44,300 nt of DNA from Nocardioides sp. J54. Its GTDB lineage: Bacteria > Actinomycetota > Actinomycetes > Propionibacteriales > Nocardioidaceae. The DNA is taken from positions 1 through 44,300 of the forward strand of contig NZ_JAER01000037.1 in NCBI RefSeq assembly GCF_000519005.1, given 5' to 3'. Positions 35,232-43,959 of the stretch are shown in pieces. A model generated the notes under the pieces. That model searched no databases. It was not told the origin of the DNA and saw only the letters and a list, made by a program, of their open reading frames with translations. A program made the translations under genes and the position numbers. Positions within the stretch are counted from its first letter, which is position 1; each line of letters starts with the position of its first letter.

Positions 35232-36218
35232 TCAGCCCGCGGTCTGGATCGGCGGGCCCTCCGAGGGCTGCACGATGACGAAGCCCTGGCCCTGGAAGGC
35301 GACCTGGAAGGCCTCGCCCGAGCCGCGGCCGATCAGAGCACCGGCACTGACGGTGGAGCGGATCGAGGTCTGCAGGTGGACCGACCAGGCGACCAGCGCC
35401 TGGGCGTCGGCGAAGGTCGGCGCCTCGGCCGGGTTGAGCACGACAGGCTCACCCTCAGTCGTGATCGCCACCCAGCCGGTGCCGCGCAGCGTGGTGTTGA
35501 ACAGGCCGCCTGCGGCGATGCTGCCGCCCTTGACCCGCTCGATGTTCCAGTCCAGCGACGCCGAGAACGCGAGGACGTTCTTGCCGTTGACCGAGATGCC
35601 GCTGTTGTTGAGGTGCAGGATGTGCACCTCGTGCGCGAGGTCGGCGAGGAAGACGTCGCCCTGGCCCTCGACCCGCATCAGCGACAGGCCCTCGCCCGTG
35701 AACGCCTTCTTCAGGAACTTGGCGGCGCCACCGCCCTGGTAGGCGAAGTTCACGTTGCCCTGGTAGGCGACCATCGAGCCCTGCTTGGCCATGAACGGCT
35801 CGGTGATCCGCACCCGCAGCAGCTTGTGGTTCTGCCGCATCGGGCCGTGGCCGTCGACCTCGCTGAACCGGCCGTCGATCAGCTCGCCGGAGATGCCCGC
35901 GAAGGCGTCGGCCGGCACCTGCTGCTGGCCGCCCTGCTGACCCCACTGCTGCGGCTGCTGGCCCCACTGCTGGTCCTGCTGACCCTGCTGGCCCTGCTGA
36001 CCCCACTGCTGGTCCTGCTGGTGGGGCGCGACCTGGGTCTGGTCCGTGCTCCCGGCACCAGCCGACCCACCGGCTGACGCGCCGGCGTCGGAGCCGCCGT
36101 CCAGCGGGGAGGTGGACTGCACCCCGTTGTCGGAGACGTGTTCGGTCCACTGGGTGCCGTCCCAGTAGCGGAGCTCGTGGCGTCCCGTGGGGTCCGGGTG
36201 CCAGGCGGCTGCGGTCAT
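35232..36218 (-). CDS. DUF2510 plus AIM24-domain protein
   Basis: The protein has 328 residues. The N-terminus WHPDPTGRHELRYWDGTQWT is a DUF2510 motif. A low-complexity Gln/Gly/Trp-rich stretch (repeats of QQWGQQ, about 65-100) links it to an AIM24 beta-sandwich domain (about 110-328) with FMAKQGSMVAYQGNV and GSGEAFQVAFQGQGFVIVQP. AIM24-like proteins have unknown biochemical roles in bacteria. ATG 36218 is chosen at the DUF2510 start with AGG upstream. An ATG at 36260 would add 14 residues. Confidence 0.83.
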   Translation of the reverse strand: MTAAAWHPDPTGRHELRYWDGTQWTEHVSDNGVQSTSPLDGGSDAGASAGGSAGAGSTDQTQVAPHQQDQQWGQQGQQGQQDQQWGQQPQQWGQQGGQQQVPADAFAGISGELIDGRFSEVDGHGPMRQNHKLLRVRITEPFMAKQGSMVAYQGNVNFAYQGGGAAKFLKKAFTGEGLSLMRVEGQGDVFLADLAHEVHILHLNNSGISVNGKNVLAFSASLDWNIERVKGGSIAAGGLFNTTLRGTGWVAITTEGEPVVLNPAEAPTFADAQALVAWSVHLQTSIRSTVSAGALIGRGSGEAFQVAFQGQGFVIVQPSEGPPIQTAG

Positions 36219-36347
36219 CGCGTCGTACCTCTCGTCGTGCTGTCGTCCGGTGGGGCTCATCGTGTCAGGCCCGTGGTGGAGCGGGAAGGTCCCGGGTGCG
36301 GCTCTGGTCTACCACCGTGCCCGCCACCGTGGCCTACGATCAGCGGT

Positions 36348-37121
36348 GTGGCGGACTGGAAGCGTGGCCTTCGACGGGTGCTCTACCCGGCCTACGAGGC
36401 ACGCGTGCTTCGCAGGATGCCGGACAACCTGCCCAAGCACGTCGGGGTCATGCTCGACGGCAACCGGCGCTGGGCGCGGGCCGTGGGGCGCGACACCGCG
36501 CACGGCCACCGTGCCGGCGCGGCGAACATCGAGCCGCTGCTGACCTGGTGCGACGAGGTCGGCATCGAGGTCGTCACGCTGTGGCTGCTGTCGACCGACA
36601 ACCTCAACCGGCCGCCGGAGGAGCTCGAGCCGCTGCTCGAGATCATCGTCGAGGCCGTCGACTCGCTCGCCGTCCAGCGCCGCTGGCGGCTGCACCCGGT
36701 CGGTGCGCTGGACCTCTTGCCCGACGCCACCGCGGAGCGGCTCAAGGCCGCGGCCGAGGCCACGGCCGACGTCGACGGGATGATCGTCAACGTCGCCGTC
36801 GCGTACGGCGGGCGCCGCGAGATCGCCGACGCCGTCCGCTCCCTGCTGTCCGAGCACGCCGCCAAGGGCACCTCGCTCGAGGAGCTCGCGCAGATGATCG
36901 ACATCGAGCACATCGAGGAGCACCTCTACACCAAGGGCCAGCCCGACCCCGACCTCGTCATCCGCACGTCGGGGGAGCAGCGGCTCGGCGGCTTCCTGCT
37001 CTGGCAGAGCGCGAAGTCGGAGTTCTACTTCTGCGAGGCGCTGTGGCCGGAGTTCCGCCGCGTCGACTTCCTGCGCGCCATGCGTGCCTACGCCCTGCGC
37101 GAGCGCCGCTTCGGCGCCTGA
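36348..37121 (+). CDS. uppS: cis-prenyltransferase (isoprenyl diphosphate synthase, UppS-like)
   Basis: The protein has 257 residues with MLDGNRRWAR (catalytic Asp), LLSTDNLNRPPEEL, and the RTSGEQRLGGFLLWQSAKSE motif that binds pyrophosphate. It chains isopentenyl diphosphate to make the polyprenyl carrier lipid of wall synthesis. Actinobacteria carry both short-chain and decaprenyl forms, and chain length is not decided here. GTG 36348 is preceded by TACGAT (36335-36340) with a 7-base gap, a leaderless layout. The gene diverges from the AIM24 gene. Confidence 0.88.
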   Translation: MADWKRGLRRVLYPAYEARVLRRMPDNLPKHVGVMLDGNRRWARAVGRDTAHGHRAGAANIEPLLTWCDEVGIEVVTLWLLSTDNLNRPPEELEPLLEIIVEAVDSLAVQRRWRLHPVGALDLLPDATAERLKAAAEATADVDGMIVNVAVAYGGRREIADAVRSLLSEHAAKGTSLEELAQMIDIEHIEEHLYTKGQPDPDLVIRTSGEQRLGGFLLWQSAKSEFYFCEALWPEFRRVDFLRAMRAYALRERRFGA

Positions 37122-37166
37122 CCCGGACCCCGGGTGGGCTGGCTCACAGAGGTAGCGTCGGCCCAC

Positions 37167-37625
37167 GTGAGCACCACCCCCACCCGCCTCTTCCGCGTCG
37201 TCGCGACCGCCGAGGCGATCTCCTGGGCCGGCCTGATCCTCGGCCTGGTCCTGAAGTACGGCACCGAGACCACCGACCTCGCCGTCCGGGTCTTCGGCAT
37301 GATCCACGGGGCCGTGTTCCTCGCCTACTGCGTCACCTCGGTGGTTCTCTGGGTCGACCGGCGCTGGTCCTTCGGCCGTGGAGTGCTCGTCCTGGCCTCC
37401 TCGGTGCCGCCCTTCCTGACCATCCTCGTGGAGTGGGTCGCCCTGCGCCGCGGCTGGCTCGGCGACTCCTGGCGCCTCCCCGCCGGCGCCGGGACCGGCA
37501 TCGTCGACCGCACTGTCGCGTGGCTGCTGGTCAAGCCGCTGCGCGGCCTGGGCGTGGGCGTCGTCGCTGTCGCCGTGCTGTTCGTCGTGGCGCTCCTCGT
37601 CGGCCCGCCCGTCCAGTCGTCCTGA
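37167..37625 (+). CDS. DUF3817 membrane protein
   Basis: The protein has 152 residues and three to four membrane segments. The family pattern is RLFRVVATAEAISWAGLILG and MIHGAVFLAYCVTSVVLW. The function is unknown. GTG 37167 has TAGCGT (37153-37158) 8 bases before it. A small stem (CTGACGG/CCGTCAG, 37642-37657) follows the stop. Confidence 0.8.
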   Translation: MSTTPTRLFRVVATAEAISWAGLILGLVLKYGTETTDLAVRVFGMIHGAVFLAYCVTSVVLWVDRRWSFGRGVLVLASSVPPFLTILVEWVALRRGWLGDSWRLPAGAGTGIVDRTVAWLLVKPLRGLGVGVVAVAVLFVVALLVGPPVQSS

Positions 37626-37680
37626 CACCTGGCACGGTGGGCTGACGGAACCGTCAGCGCCGCAGTAGCGTCCGACCACC

Positions 37681-39006
37681 ATGATCGACCGACGCGACAC
37701 GCTGCGCCTGGGCCTGCTGGCCCTCGCCGTCCTCGGCGGCACCGGCACCCTCGCCGCCTGCACCGGCCAGGAGGACCCCGGCTCCGAGCCGGTCCCCGAC
37801 GAGCTCGACGGGATCGAGCTCGTCTCCTCCGACGTCGAACGCGCCGCAGGTGACGGCTCGCTGGTGCCCGACGTGGTGGCCGGGCTGCACGGCCTCGCCG
37901 GCGGGCTCTACCGCACCCTCGCGACCGAGCCGGGCAACGTCGTGCTCTCGCCGTACTCGGTCCTCGTCGCGCTCGGCATGACGCTGACCGGCGCCGCCGG
38001 CCGCACCGCCGAGGAGATGCGCGACGTGCTCGGCGCGAGCGACCTCGGCGACCGCTGGCACAAGGGCGCGAACGCGCTGACGTCGTACGTCGACGGGCTG
38101 GCCGGCGAGCAGGGGCGCGCCGACGGCTCGAAGGCCGAGCTCGAGCTGGCCACCGCCAACCAGGTCTTCGGCCAGCAGGGCGTCGGCTGGTCGGCCGACT
38201 TCCTCGACCTGCTGGCCAAGGAGTACGGCGCCGCCCTGCGCGCCGTGGACTTCGAGGGCGCGACCGAGCAGGCCCGCACCCGGGTCAACGACTGGGTCGA
38301 GCAGCAGACGAACGACCGGATCGTCGACCTGCTGCCCGAGGGCTCCCTCGACCCCAGCACCCGGATGGTGCTGGTCAACGCGATCTACCTCAAGGCGCCG
38401 TGGGAGCAACCCTTCGAGGAGGGGCTGACCGCGGCAGGTGACTTCCGCCGCGCCGACGGGACCACCGTGCAGGTCGACCTGATGCGCAACCCGATGCTCT
38501 CCGGCGCGCTGGCCACCGGCGACGGGTGGCGCGCCGCGACCGTGCCGTACGCCGGCCGCGGGCTCGCGATGACCGTCGTCCTGCCCGACGGCCCGGACCT
38601 CACGCAGGTCGAGGAGCAGGCGGCGCGCGACCTCGCGCCGTTCATCGGCAGCGGCCAGCCCACCAACCTCGACCTCCACCTCCCGCGGTGGAGCTTCCGG
38701 TTCGGCTCCTCGCTCAAGGACGCGCTGCAGCAGCTCGGGATGGAGGCCGCGTTCGGCGACGCCGACTTCCGCCCGATGACCGACGAGGACCTCGACCTCT
38801 ACGTCGACGACGTCTTCCACCAGGGCTTCATCGCCGTCGACGAGGAGGGCACCGAGGCCGCCGCCGCGACCGCGGTGGTGATGGCCGAGACCAGCGCGCC
38901 GGTGACCGTCGAGGTCAAGGTCGACCGGCCCTTCCTGTTCGTCATCCACGACCTCGAGCACGGCACCCCGCTCTTCCTCGGCCGGGTGGCCGACCCGACG
39001 GCGTAG
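37681..39006 (+). CDS. Serpin-family lipoprotein
   Basis: The protein has 441 residues. A twin-Arg-free signal with lipobox LAAC (about residue 23-26) implies a lipid-anchored exported protein. The serpin fold follows: NVVLSPYSVLVALGMTLTGA, then NAIYLKAPWEQPF and RPFLFVIHD. The hinge EEGTEAAAATAVVM (about 395) keeps the small residues needed for loop insertion, so an inhibitor of serine proteases is likely. The reactive-site residue cannot be assigned safely. TAGCGT lies 9 bases before the ATG. Confidence 0.88.
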   Translation: MIDRRDTLRLGLLALAVLGGTGTLAACTGQEDPGSEPVPDELDGIELVSSDVERAAGDGSLVPDVVAGLHGLAGGLYRTLATEPGNVVLSPYSVLVALGMTLTGAAGRTAEEMRDVLGASDLGDRWHKGANALTSYVDGLAGEQGRADGSKAELELATANQVFGQQGVGWSADFLDLLAKEYGAALRAVDFEGATEQARTRVNDWVEQQTNDRIVDLLPEGSLDPSTRMVLVNAIYLKAPWEQPFEEGLTAAGDFRRADGTTVQVDLMRNPMLSGALATGDGWRAATVPYAGRGLAMTVVLPDGPDLTQVEEQAARDLAPFIGSGQPTNLDLHLPRWSFRFGSSLKDALQQLGMEAAFGDADFRPMTDEDLDLYVDDVFHQGFIAVDEEGTEAAAATAVVMAETSAPVTVEVKVDRPFLFVIHDLEHGTPLFLGRVADPTA

Positions 39007-39042
39007 GTCCTGTCGGCGGCGCTCGCTACGCTGGGGAGCCCA

Positions 39043-39066
39043 CCCCCGGTCGTGCCCGACCGGGGG
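39043..39066 (+). terminator. Strong hairpin between the serpin gene and mfd
   Basis: CCCCCGGTCG (39043-39052) pairs with CGACCGGGGG (39057-39066) around a 4-base loop. It may terminate the serpin transcript. Since TACGCT (39027-39032) lies just upstream, it could instead form the first bases of the mfd message. Confidence 0.5.
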
Positions 39067-39103
39067 CGCTCGTGCTGTCCGACCCTGCTGAAAGAAGCTC
39101 CTC

Positions 39104-42100
39104 GTGCACCTCGCCGGCCTCGCCGACGCCGTCCTCGCCGACCCCGCCCTCGCGAATGCTCTCGACCAGGCCAGGGGCGCCCAGCCGACCGGTGAGCTCA
39201 CCGGCCCGGAGGCGCTGCGCCCGTTCCTCGTCGCCGGCCTCGCCCGCGGGGAGAGCCCGGTGCTGGTGGTCACCGCGACGACCCGCGAGGCCGAGCAGCT
39301 GGTCGACGAGCTGGGTGCGCTGGTCGACCCCTCCGGCGTCGCCTACTACCCGAGCTGGGAGACCCTGCCCCACGAGCGGCTGAGCCCCCGCAGCGACACC
39401 GTGGGTCGCCGGCTCGCCGTGCTGCGCCGCCTGTGCCACCCGGGTGCGCCGGGCAGCGTCGCCGCGCCGGTCAAGGTGCTCGTCGCCCCGGTCCGCTCCG
39501 TCCTGCAGCCGCAGGTCAAGGGCCTGGGCGACCTCGAGCCGGTCGAGCTCGCCGCGGGTGACACCGCCGAGATCGACGACGTGGTCGCCGGCCTGGTGGG
39601 TGCGGCCTACTCCCGCGTCGACCTGGTCGAGAAGCGCGGCGAGTTCGCCGTCCGCGGCGGCATCGTCGACGTCTTCCCGCCGACCGAGGAGCACCCGCTG
39701 CGCGTGGAGTTCTTCGGCGACGAGGTCGACGAGATCCGCTCCTTCGCCGTCGCCGACCAGCGCACCATCGAGAAGGTCGACCGCCTGTGGGCGCCGCCCT
39801 GCCGCGAGCTGCTGCTGACCGACGAGGTGCGCGCCCGCGCGGCCGAGCTCGGCCGCGAGCACCCGCAGCTGGTCGAGATCACCGACAAGCTCGCCCAGGG
39901 CATCGCCGTCGAGGGCATGGAGGCGCTGATCCCGGCCCTCGTCGACGAGCTCGAGCTGCTCGTCGACCTGCTCTCCGAGGACACCAAGGTGCTCGTCCTG
40001 GACCCCGAGCGCGCCCGCGCGCGGGCCCAGGACCTGGTCGCCACCAGCGAGGAGTTCCTCGCCGCGTCGTGGGCGACCGCGGCCAGCGGCGGCCAGGCGC
40101 CGATCGACCTGCAGGCCGCGTCCTACCAGTCCCTGGGCGACGTGCGCGCCCACGCACGCGAGCGCGGGCAGGCGTGGTGGACCTTCAGCCCGTTCGGCCT
40201 GGACGAGGAGGTGCCCACCGCGGCGCAGCCGGCGCCGTCGTACCGCGGGGACGTGGCGAAGGCCTTCGAGGACATCCGCCGCTGGCACCGCGAGGGCTGG
40301 CGGGTCGCCGTCGTCCACGTCGGCCACGGGCCCGCCAACCGCATGGTGGAGGCGCTCGCCGAGAACGACGTGCCGGCCCGTCTCGTCGAGGAGGTGGCGG
40401 CCGGTGCCGAGCTCGACCCGGCGGTCGTCACCGTCACCTGCGGCGCGCTCGCGCACGGCGTCGTCGACGAGGCCCGCAAGCTCGTGGTGCTCACCGGCGA
40501 GGACGTCGTCGGTGCGAAGGCATCCACCCGCGACAAGGGCGCCATGCCGGTGCGCCGCAAGCGGCAGATCGACCCGCTCGAGCTCAAGGCCGGCGACTAC
40601 GTCGTGCACGAGCAGCACGGCGTCGGTCGTTTCGTGGAGATGAAGCAGCGCGAGGTGCAGGGCGCGGTCCGCGAGTACCTCGTCCTCGAGTACGGCCCCT
40701 CCAAGCGCGGCGGCCCGCCGGACCGGCTCTTCGTCCCTGCCGACACCCTCGACCAGGTCACCCGCTACGTCGGCGGCGAGCAGCCCAGCCTCGACCGCCT
40801 CGGTGGCGGCGACTGGACCAAGCGCAAGAACCGCGCGCGCAAGGCGGTCAAGGAGATCGCGGCCGAGCTGATCAAGCTGTACGCCGCGCGGCAGGCCACG
40901 CAGGGCCACGCGTTCGGCCAGGACACGCCCTGGCAGCGGGAGCTCGAGGACGCCTTCCCGTTCCACGAGACGCCTGACCAGCTCACCACCGTCGACGAGG
41001 TCAAGCGCGACATGGAGCGCACGGTGCCGATGGACCGCCTCGTGTGCGGCGACGTCGGCTACGGCAAGACCGAGATCGCGGTCCGGGCCGCGTTCAAGGC
41101 GGTGCAGGACGGCAAGCAGGTCGCCGTGCTGGTGCCGACCACGCTGCTGGTCAACCAGCACTTCGCGACCTTCTCCGAGCGGATGAGCGGCTTCCCCGTG
41201 GTGCTGAAGCCGCTGAGCCGGTTCCAGACCGACAAGGAGGCCGCCGAGACCCTCGCCGGACTCGCCGACGGGACCGTCGACGTCGTCGTCGGCACGCACC
41301 GGCTGTTCAACGCCGACACGCGCTTCAAGGACCTCGGGCTGATCATCGTCGACGAGGAGCAGCGCTTCGGCGTCGAGCACAAGGAGGCGATGAAGCGGCT
41401 GCGCACCTCGGTCGACGTGCTGTCGATGAGCGCGACGCCGATCCCGCGCACGCTCGAGATGGCGATCACCGGCATCCGCGAGATGTCGACGATCACCACG
41501 CCGCCGGAGGAGCGGCACCCGGTGCTCACCTACGTCGGCGGCTACGAGGACCGCCAGGTCATCGCCGCGGTGCGTCGCGAGCTGCTGCGCGACGGCCAGG
41601 TGTTCTACATCCACAACCGGGTCAGCTCGATCGAGAAGGCGGCCGCGAAGATCCGCGAGCTCGTCCCCGAGGCCCGGGTCGCGACCGCGCACGGGCAGAT
41701 GGGGGAGCAGCAGCTCGAGCAGGTGATGGTCGACTTCTGGGAGAAGCGCTTCGACGTCCTGGTCTGCACCACGATCGTCGAGTCCGGCATCGACGTGTCC
41801 AACGCCAACACGATGATCATCGAGCGCGCGGACACCCTCGGCCTCTCCCAGCTGCACCAGCTGCGCGGCCGGGTCGGCCGCTCCCGCGAGCGCGCCTACG
41901 CCTACTTCCTCTACCCGACGGAGAAGCCGCTCACCGAGACCGCGCACGAGCGGCTCGCGACCCTCGCCCAGCACTCCGACCTCGGTGGCGGCATGGCGAT
42001 CGCGATGAAGGACCTCGAGATCCGCGGCGCCGGCAACCTGCTCGGCGGCGAGCAGTCCGGCCACATCGCCGACGTCGGCTTCGACCTCTACGTCCGCCTC

Positions 42101-42616
42101 GTCGGAGAGGCGGTCCGTGACTTCCGCGCCGACGGCGGCGCCCCCGAGCAGCTGGAGGAGGTGCGCATCGAGCTGCCGGTCGAGGCGCACCTGCCGCACG
42201 ACTACATCCCCAGCGAGCGGCTGCGCCTGGAGATGTACAAGCGCCTCGCCGAGGTCCGCACCGACGCCGACGTCGACGAGATCGTCGCCGAGCTCGAGGA
42301 CCGCTACGGCGAGCCGCCCGAGCAGGTCGCCGCGCTGCTGCTCGTCGCCCGCTTCCGCGCCCGGGTCCGGGCTGCCGGCATCAAGGAGGTCACCACCGTC
42401 GGGAAGAACGTCCGCTTCCACCCGGTCGTGCTTCCCGAGTCGCGCACCGTGCGGCTGAACCGGCTCTACCCGAAGTCGATCGTCAAGCACCAGCTCGAGT
42501 CGATCCTCGTGCCGCGACCCGGCACACCGGGGAAGACGGGGACCCCCATCGAGGGGGTCGCCCTGCTTGAATGGGCCCGACTCGTCATCGACTCGGTCAT
42601 CGACCCCAAGGAGTAG
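39104..42616 (+). CDS. mfd: Transcription-repair coupling factor Mfd
   Basis: The protein has 1170 residues, full length for the family. An N-terminal UvrB-like region precedes the RNA-polymerase-interacting CarD-like domain (LELKAGDYVVHEQHGVGRF, about 490). The translocase follows, with Walker A GDVGYGKTE (about 649), IIVDEEQRFG (about 748), LSMSATPIPRTLEMA and QLRGRVGRSRERAYAY. The C-terminal D7 domain includes ELPVEAHLPHDYI. Mfd removes RNA polymerase stalled at lesions and recruits UvrA. The start is GTG 39104 with GAAAGAAG upstream. Confidence 0.95.
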   Translation: MHLAGLADAVLADPALANALDQARGAQPTGELTGPEALRPFLVAGLARGESPVLVVTATTREAEQLVDELGALVDPSGVAYYPSWETLPHERLSPRSDTVGRRLAVLRRLCHPGAPGSVAAPVKVLVAPVRSVLQPQVKGLGDLEPVELAAGDTAEIDDVVAGLVGAAYSRVDLVEKRGEFAVRGGIVDVFPPTEEHPLRVEFFGDEVDEIRSFAVADQRTIEKVDRLWAPPCRELLLTDEVRARAAELGREHPQLVEITDKLAQGIAVEGMEALIPALVDELELLVDLLSEDTKVLVLDPERARARAQDLVATSEEFLAASWATAASGGQAPIDLQAASYQSLGDVRAHARERGQAWWTFSPFGLDEEVPTAAQPAPSYRGDVAKAFEDIRRWHREGWRVAVVHVGHGPANRMVEALAENDVPARLVEEVAAGAELDPAVVTVTCGALAHGVVDEARKLVVLTGEDVVGAKASTRDKGAMPVRRKRQIDPLELKAGDYVVHEQHGVGRFVEMKQREVQGAVREYLVLEYGPSKRGGPPDRLFVPADTLDQVTRYVGGEQPSLDRLGGGDWTKRKNRARKAVKEIAAELIKLYAARQATQGHAFGQDTPWQRELEDAFPFHETPDQLTTVDEVKRDMERTVPMDRLVCGDVGYGKTEIAVRAAFKAVQDGKQVAVLVPTTLLVNQHFATFSERMSGFPVVLKPLSRFQTDKEAAETLAGLADGTVDVVVGTHRLFNADTRFKDLGLIIVDEEQRFGVEHKEAMKRLRTSVDVLSMSATPIPRTLEMAITGIREMSTITTPPEERHPVLTYVGGYEDRQVIAAVRRELLRDGQVFYIHNRVSSIEKAAAKIRELVPEARVATAHGQMGEQQLEQVMVDFWEKRFDVLVCTTIVESGIDVSNANTMIIERADTLGLSQLHQLRGRVGRSRERAYAYFLYPTEKPLTETAHERLATLAQHSDLGGGMAIAMKDLEIRGAGNLLGGEQSGHIADVGFDLYVRLVGEAVRDFRADGGAPEQLEEVRIELPVEAHLPHDYIPSERLRLEMYKRLAEVRTDADVDEIVAELEDRYGEPPEQVAALLLVARFRARVRAAGIKEVTTVGKNVRFHPVVLPESRTVRLNRLYPKSIVKHQLESILVPRPGTPGKTGTPIEGVALLEWARLVIDSVIDPKE

Positions 42617-42621
42617 GCACC

Positions 42622-43344
42622 GTGCGTCGTCGTACCTCCCTCGTCTCCGTCCTCGCTGCGACCGCCCTGGCCGTGACCGGATGCGGCCTGACCGACGACG
42701 GCGCGAAGCCGGGCGTCGCCGCGGAGGTGGACGGCCGCTCGGTCGAGCTCTCCCGGGTCGACCAGACGGTGCACGACTACTGCTCGCTGCTCGAGTCCGA
42801 GCCCACCGCGCCGTCGTACGCCCGCGCCGCGGTGCGCGCCCAGATCGCCTGGAACTGGGCCCAGGCCGTCGCCGTCGAGGAGCTGGCGGACGAGTACGAC
42901 CTCACCCTGCCGGGCAAGGTCGCGCCGGCCGCGATCAAGCGCAACTGGGGCGTCGGCCCCGACGACGACTCCTTCGAGTCCTTCGAGTGGCTGTCCTGGA
43001 TCGGCCAGCGCCTCGGTCAGCCGCTCGAGCAGATCGGCACCAGGGCACTCGCCGACGGCCGGAGCGCCGGCGACGCGCAGACGGCGGCCGAGGTCGGCGA
43101 GGCCGTCGTCGACGAGTGGCTCGAGGAGAACGCCGTCGTCCTCAACCCGGTCTTCGGCACCCAGCAGGACGGCAAGGTCTTCACCGGCGACGACCTCTCG
43201 GCCGCCTACAGCGGTGTCGCCCGCGCCGGTGAGGAGCTCGCCCTCGAGACCGACGACGAGGGTGCGATCTACGAGCGGCTCGCCGGCCTCCCCGCCTCCG
43301 AGGTCTGCGGCTCGCCGCTCGAGCAGGCCGCGCCGGTGGGCTGA
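42622..43344 (+). CDS. SurA-N-like lipoprotein
   Basis: The protein has 240 residues, with a signal peptide and lipobox VTGC (about residue 17-20). The mature part starts VAAEVDGRSVELSRVDQTV, which is the SurA/trigger-factor-like N-terminal pattern found just after mfd in many actinobacteria. No peptidyl-prolyl isomerase domain is evident, so a chaperone-like role is only a guess. GTG 42622 has AAGGAG upstream and lies 5 bases after the mfd stop. Confidence 0.8.
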   Translation: MRRRTSLVSVLAATALAVTGCGLTDDGAKPGVAAEVDGRSVELSRVDQTVHDYCSLLESEPTAPSYARAAVRAQIAWNWAQAVAVEELADEYDLTLPGKVAPAAIKRNWGVGPDDDSFESFEWLSWIGQRLGQPLEQIGTRALADGRSAGDAQTAAEVGEAVVDEWLEENAVVLNPVFGTQQDGKVFTGDDLSAAYSGVARAGEELALETDDEGAIYERLAGLPASEVCGSPLEQAAPVG

Positions 43345-43347
43345 GCC

Positions 43348-43959
43348 GTGGCCGACCCGGCGGTGGAGGAGTTCGTCGCCGTCATGCGGCGGCTCCGGGC
43401 CGAGTGCCCGTGGAAGCGCGAGCAGACCCACCGCTCCCTCGTGCGCTACCTGCTCGAGGAGACCTACGAGGCCGTCGACGCCATCGACGCCGGCGAGGTC
43501 TCGGGCGACTGGTCCCACCTCGCCGAGGAGCTCGGTGACCTGCTGCTCCAGGTCGTCTTCCACGCCGTGGTCGCCGAGGAGCGCGGTGACTTCGACCTCG
43601 ACGACGTCGCCCGCGGCATCACCGCCAAGATGGTCCGCCGCAACCCCCACGTCTTCGGCGACGTCGATGCCGCCGGCCTCGACGCCGACGCCGTCAACGA
43701 CCTCTGGCAGCAGGTGAAGGCCGGCGAGAAGGCCGACCGCCCCGTCGACGACGGCATCCCCACCGCCCTCCCCGCCCTGCTCTACGCCGACAAGGTCCTC
43801 GACCGTCTCGAGCGCGCCGGCACCCCCGCCGACCCCGTCGACCCCACCGACGCCTCCGCCGCGCTGGGCGAGCGCCTCCTCGCCCTCGTCGCCGAGGCCC
43901 GGCAGGCCGGCGTCGACCCGGAGCAGGCGCTGCGGGACGCGGTGCGGGAGCGGTTGTAG
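43348..43959 (+). CDS. mazG: MazG-family nucleotide pyrophosphohydrolase
   Basis: The protein has 203 residues. LLEETYEAVDAID then EELGDLLLQVVFHA gives the EExxE...ExxD magnesium site of MazG. An NPHVFGDV motif follows. The enzyme hydrolyses (d)NTPs to monophosphates and is thought to limit damaged nucleotides. The C-terminal second MazG half of the E. coli protein is largely lacking, as is common in actinobacteria. GTG 43348 follows the lipoprotein stop by 3 bases, so mfd, lipoprotein and mazG are probably one operon. Confidence 0.87.
   Translation: MADPAVEEFVAVMRRLRAECPWKREQTHRSLVRYLLEETYEAVDAIDAGEVSGDWSHLAEELGDLLLQVVFHAVVAEERGDFDLDDVARGITAKMVRRNPHVFGDVDAAGLDADAVNDLWQQVKAGEKADRPVDDGIPTALPALLYADKVLDRLERAGTPADPVDPTDASAALGERLLALVAEARQAGVDPEQALRDAVRERL

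Noticed and set aside
39026..42490. Open frame of 1154 codons on the minus strand opposite mfd
   Set aside because: It is a high-GC shadow of mfd. The composition is Leu/Gly/Val/Asp/Arg-rich without domains, while the plus strand encodes an unmistakable full-length Mfd.
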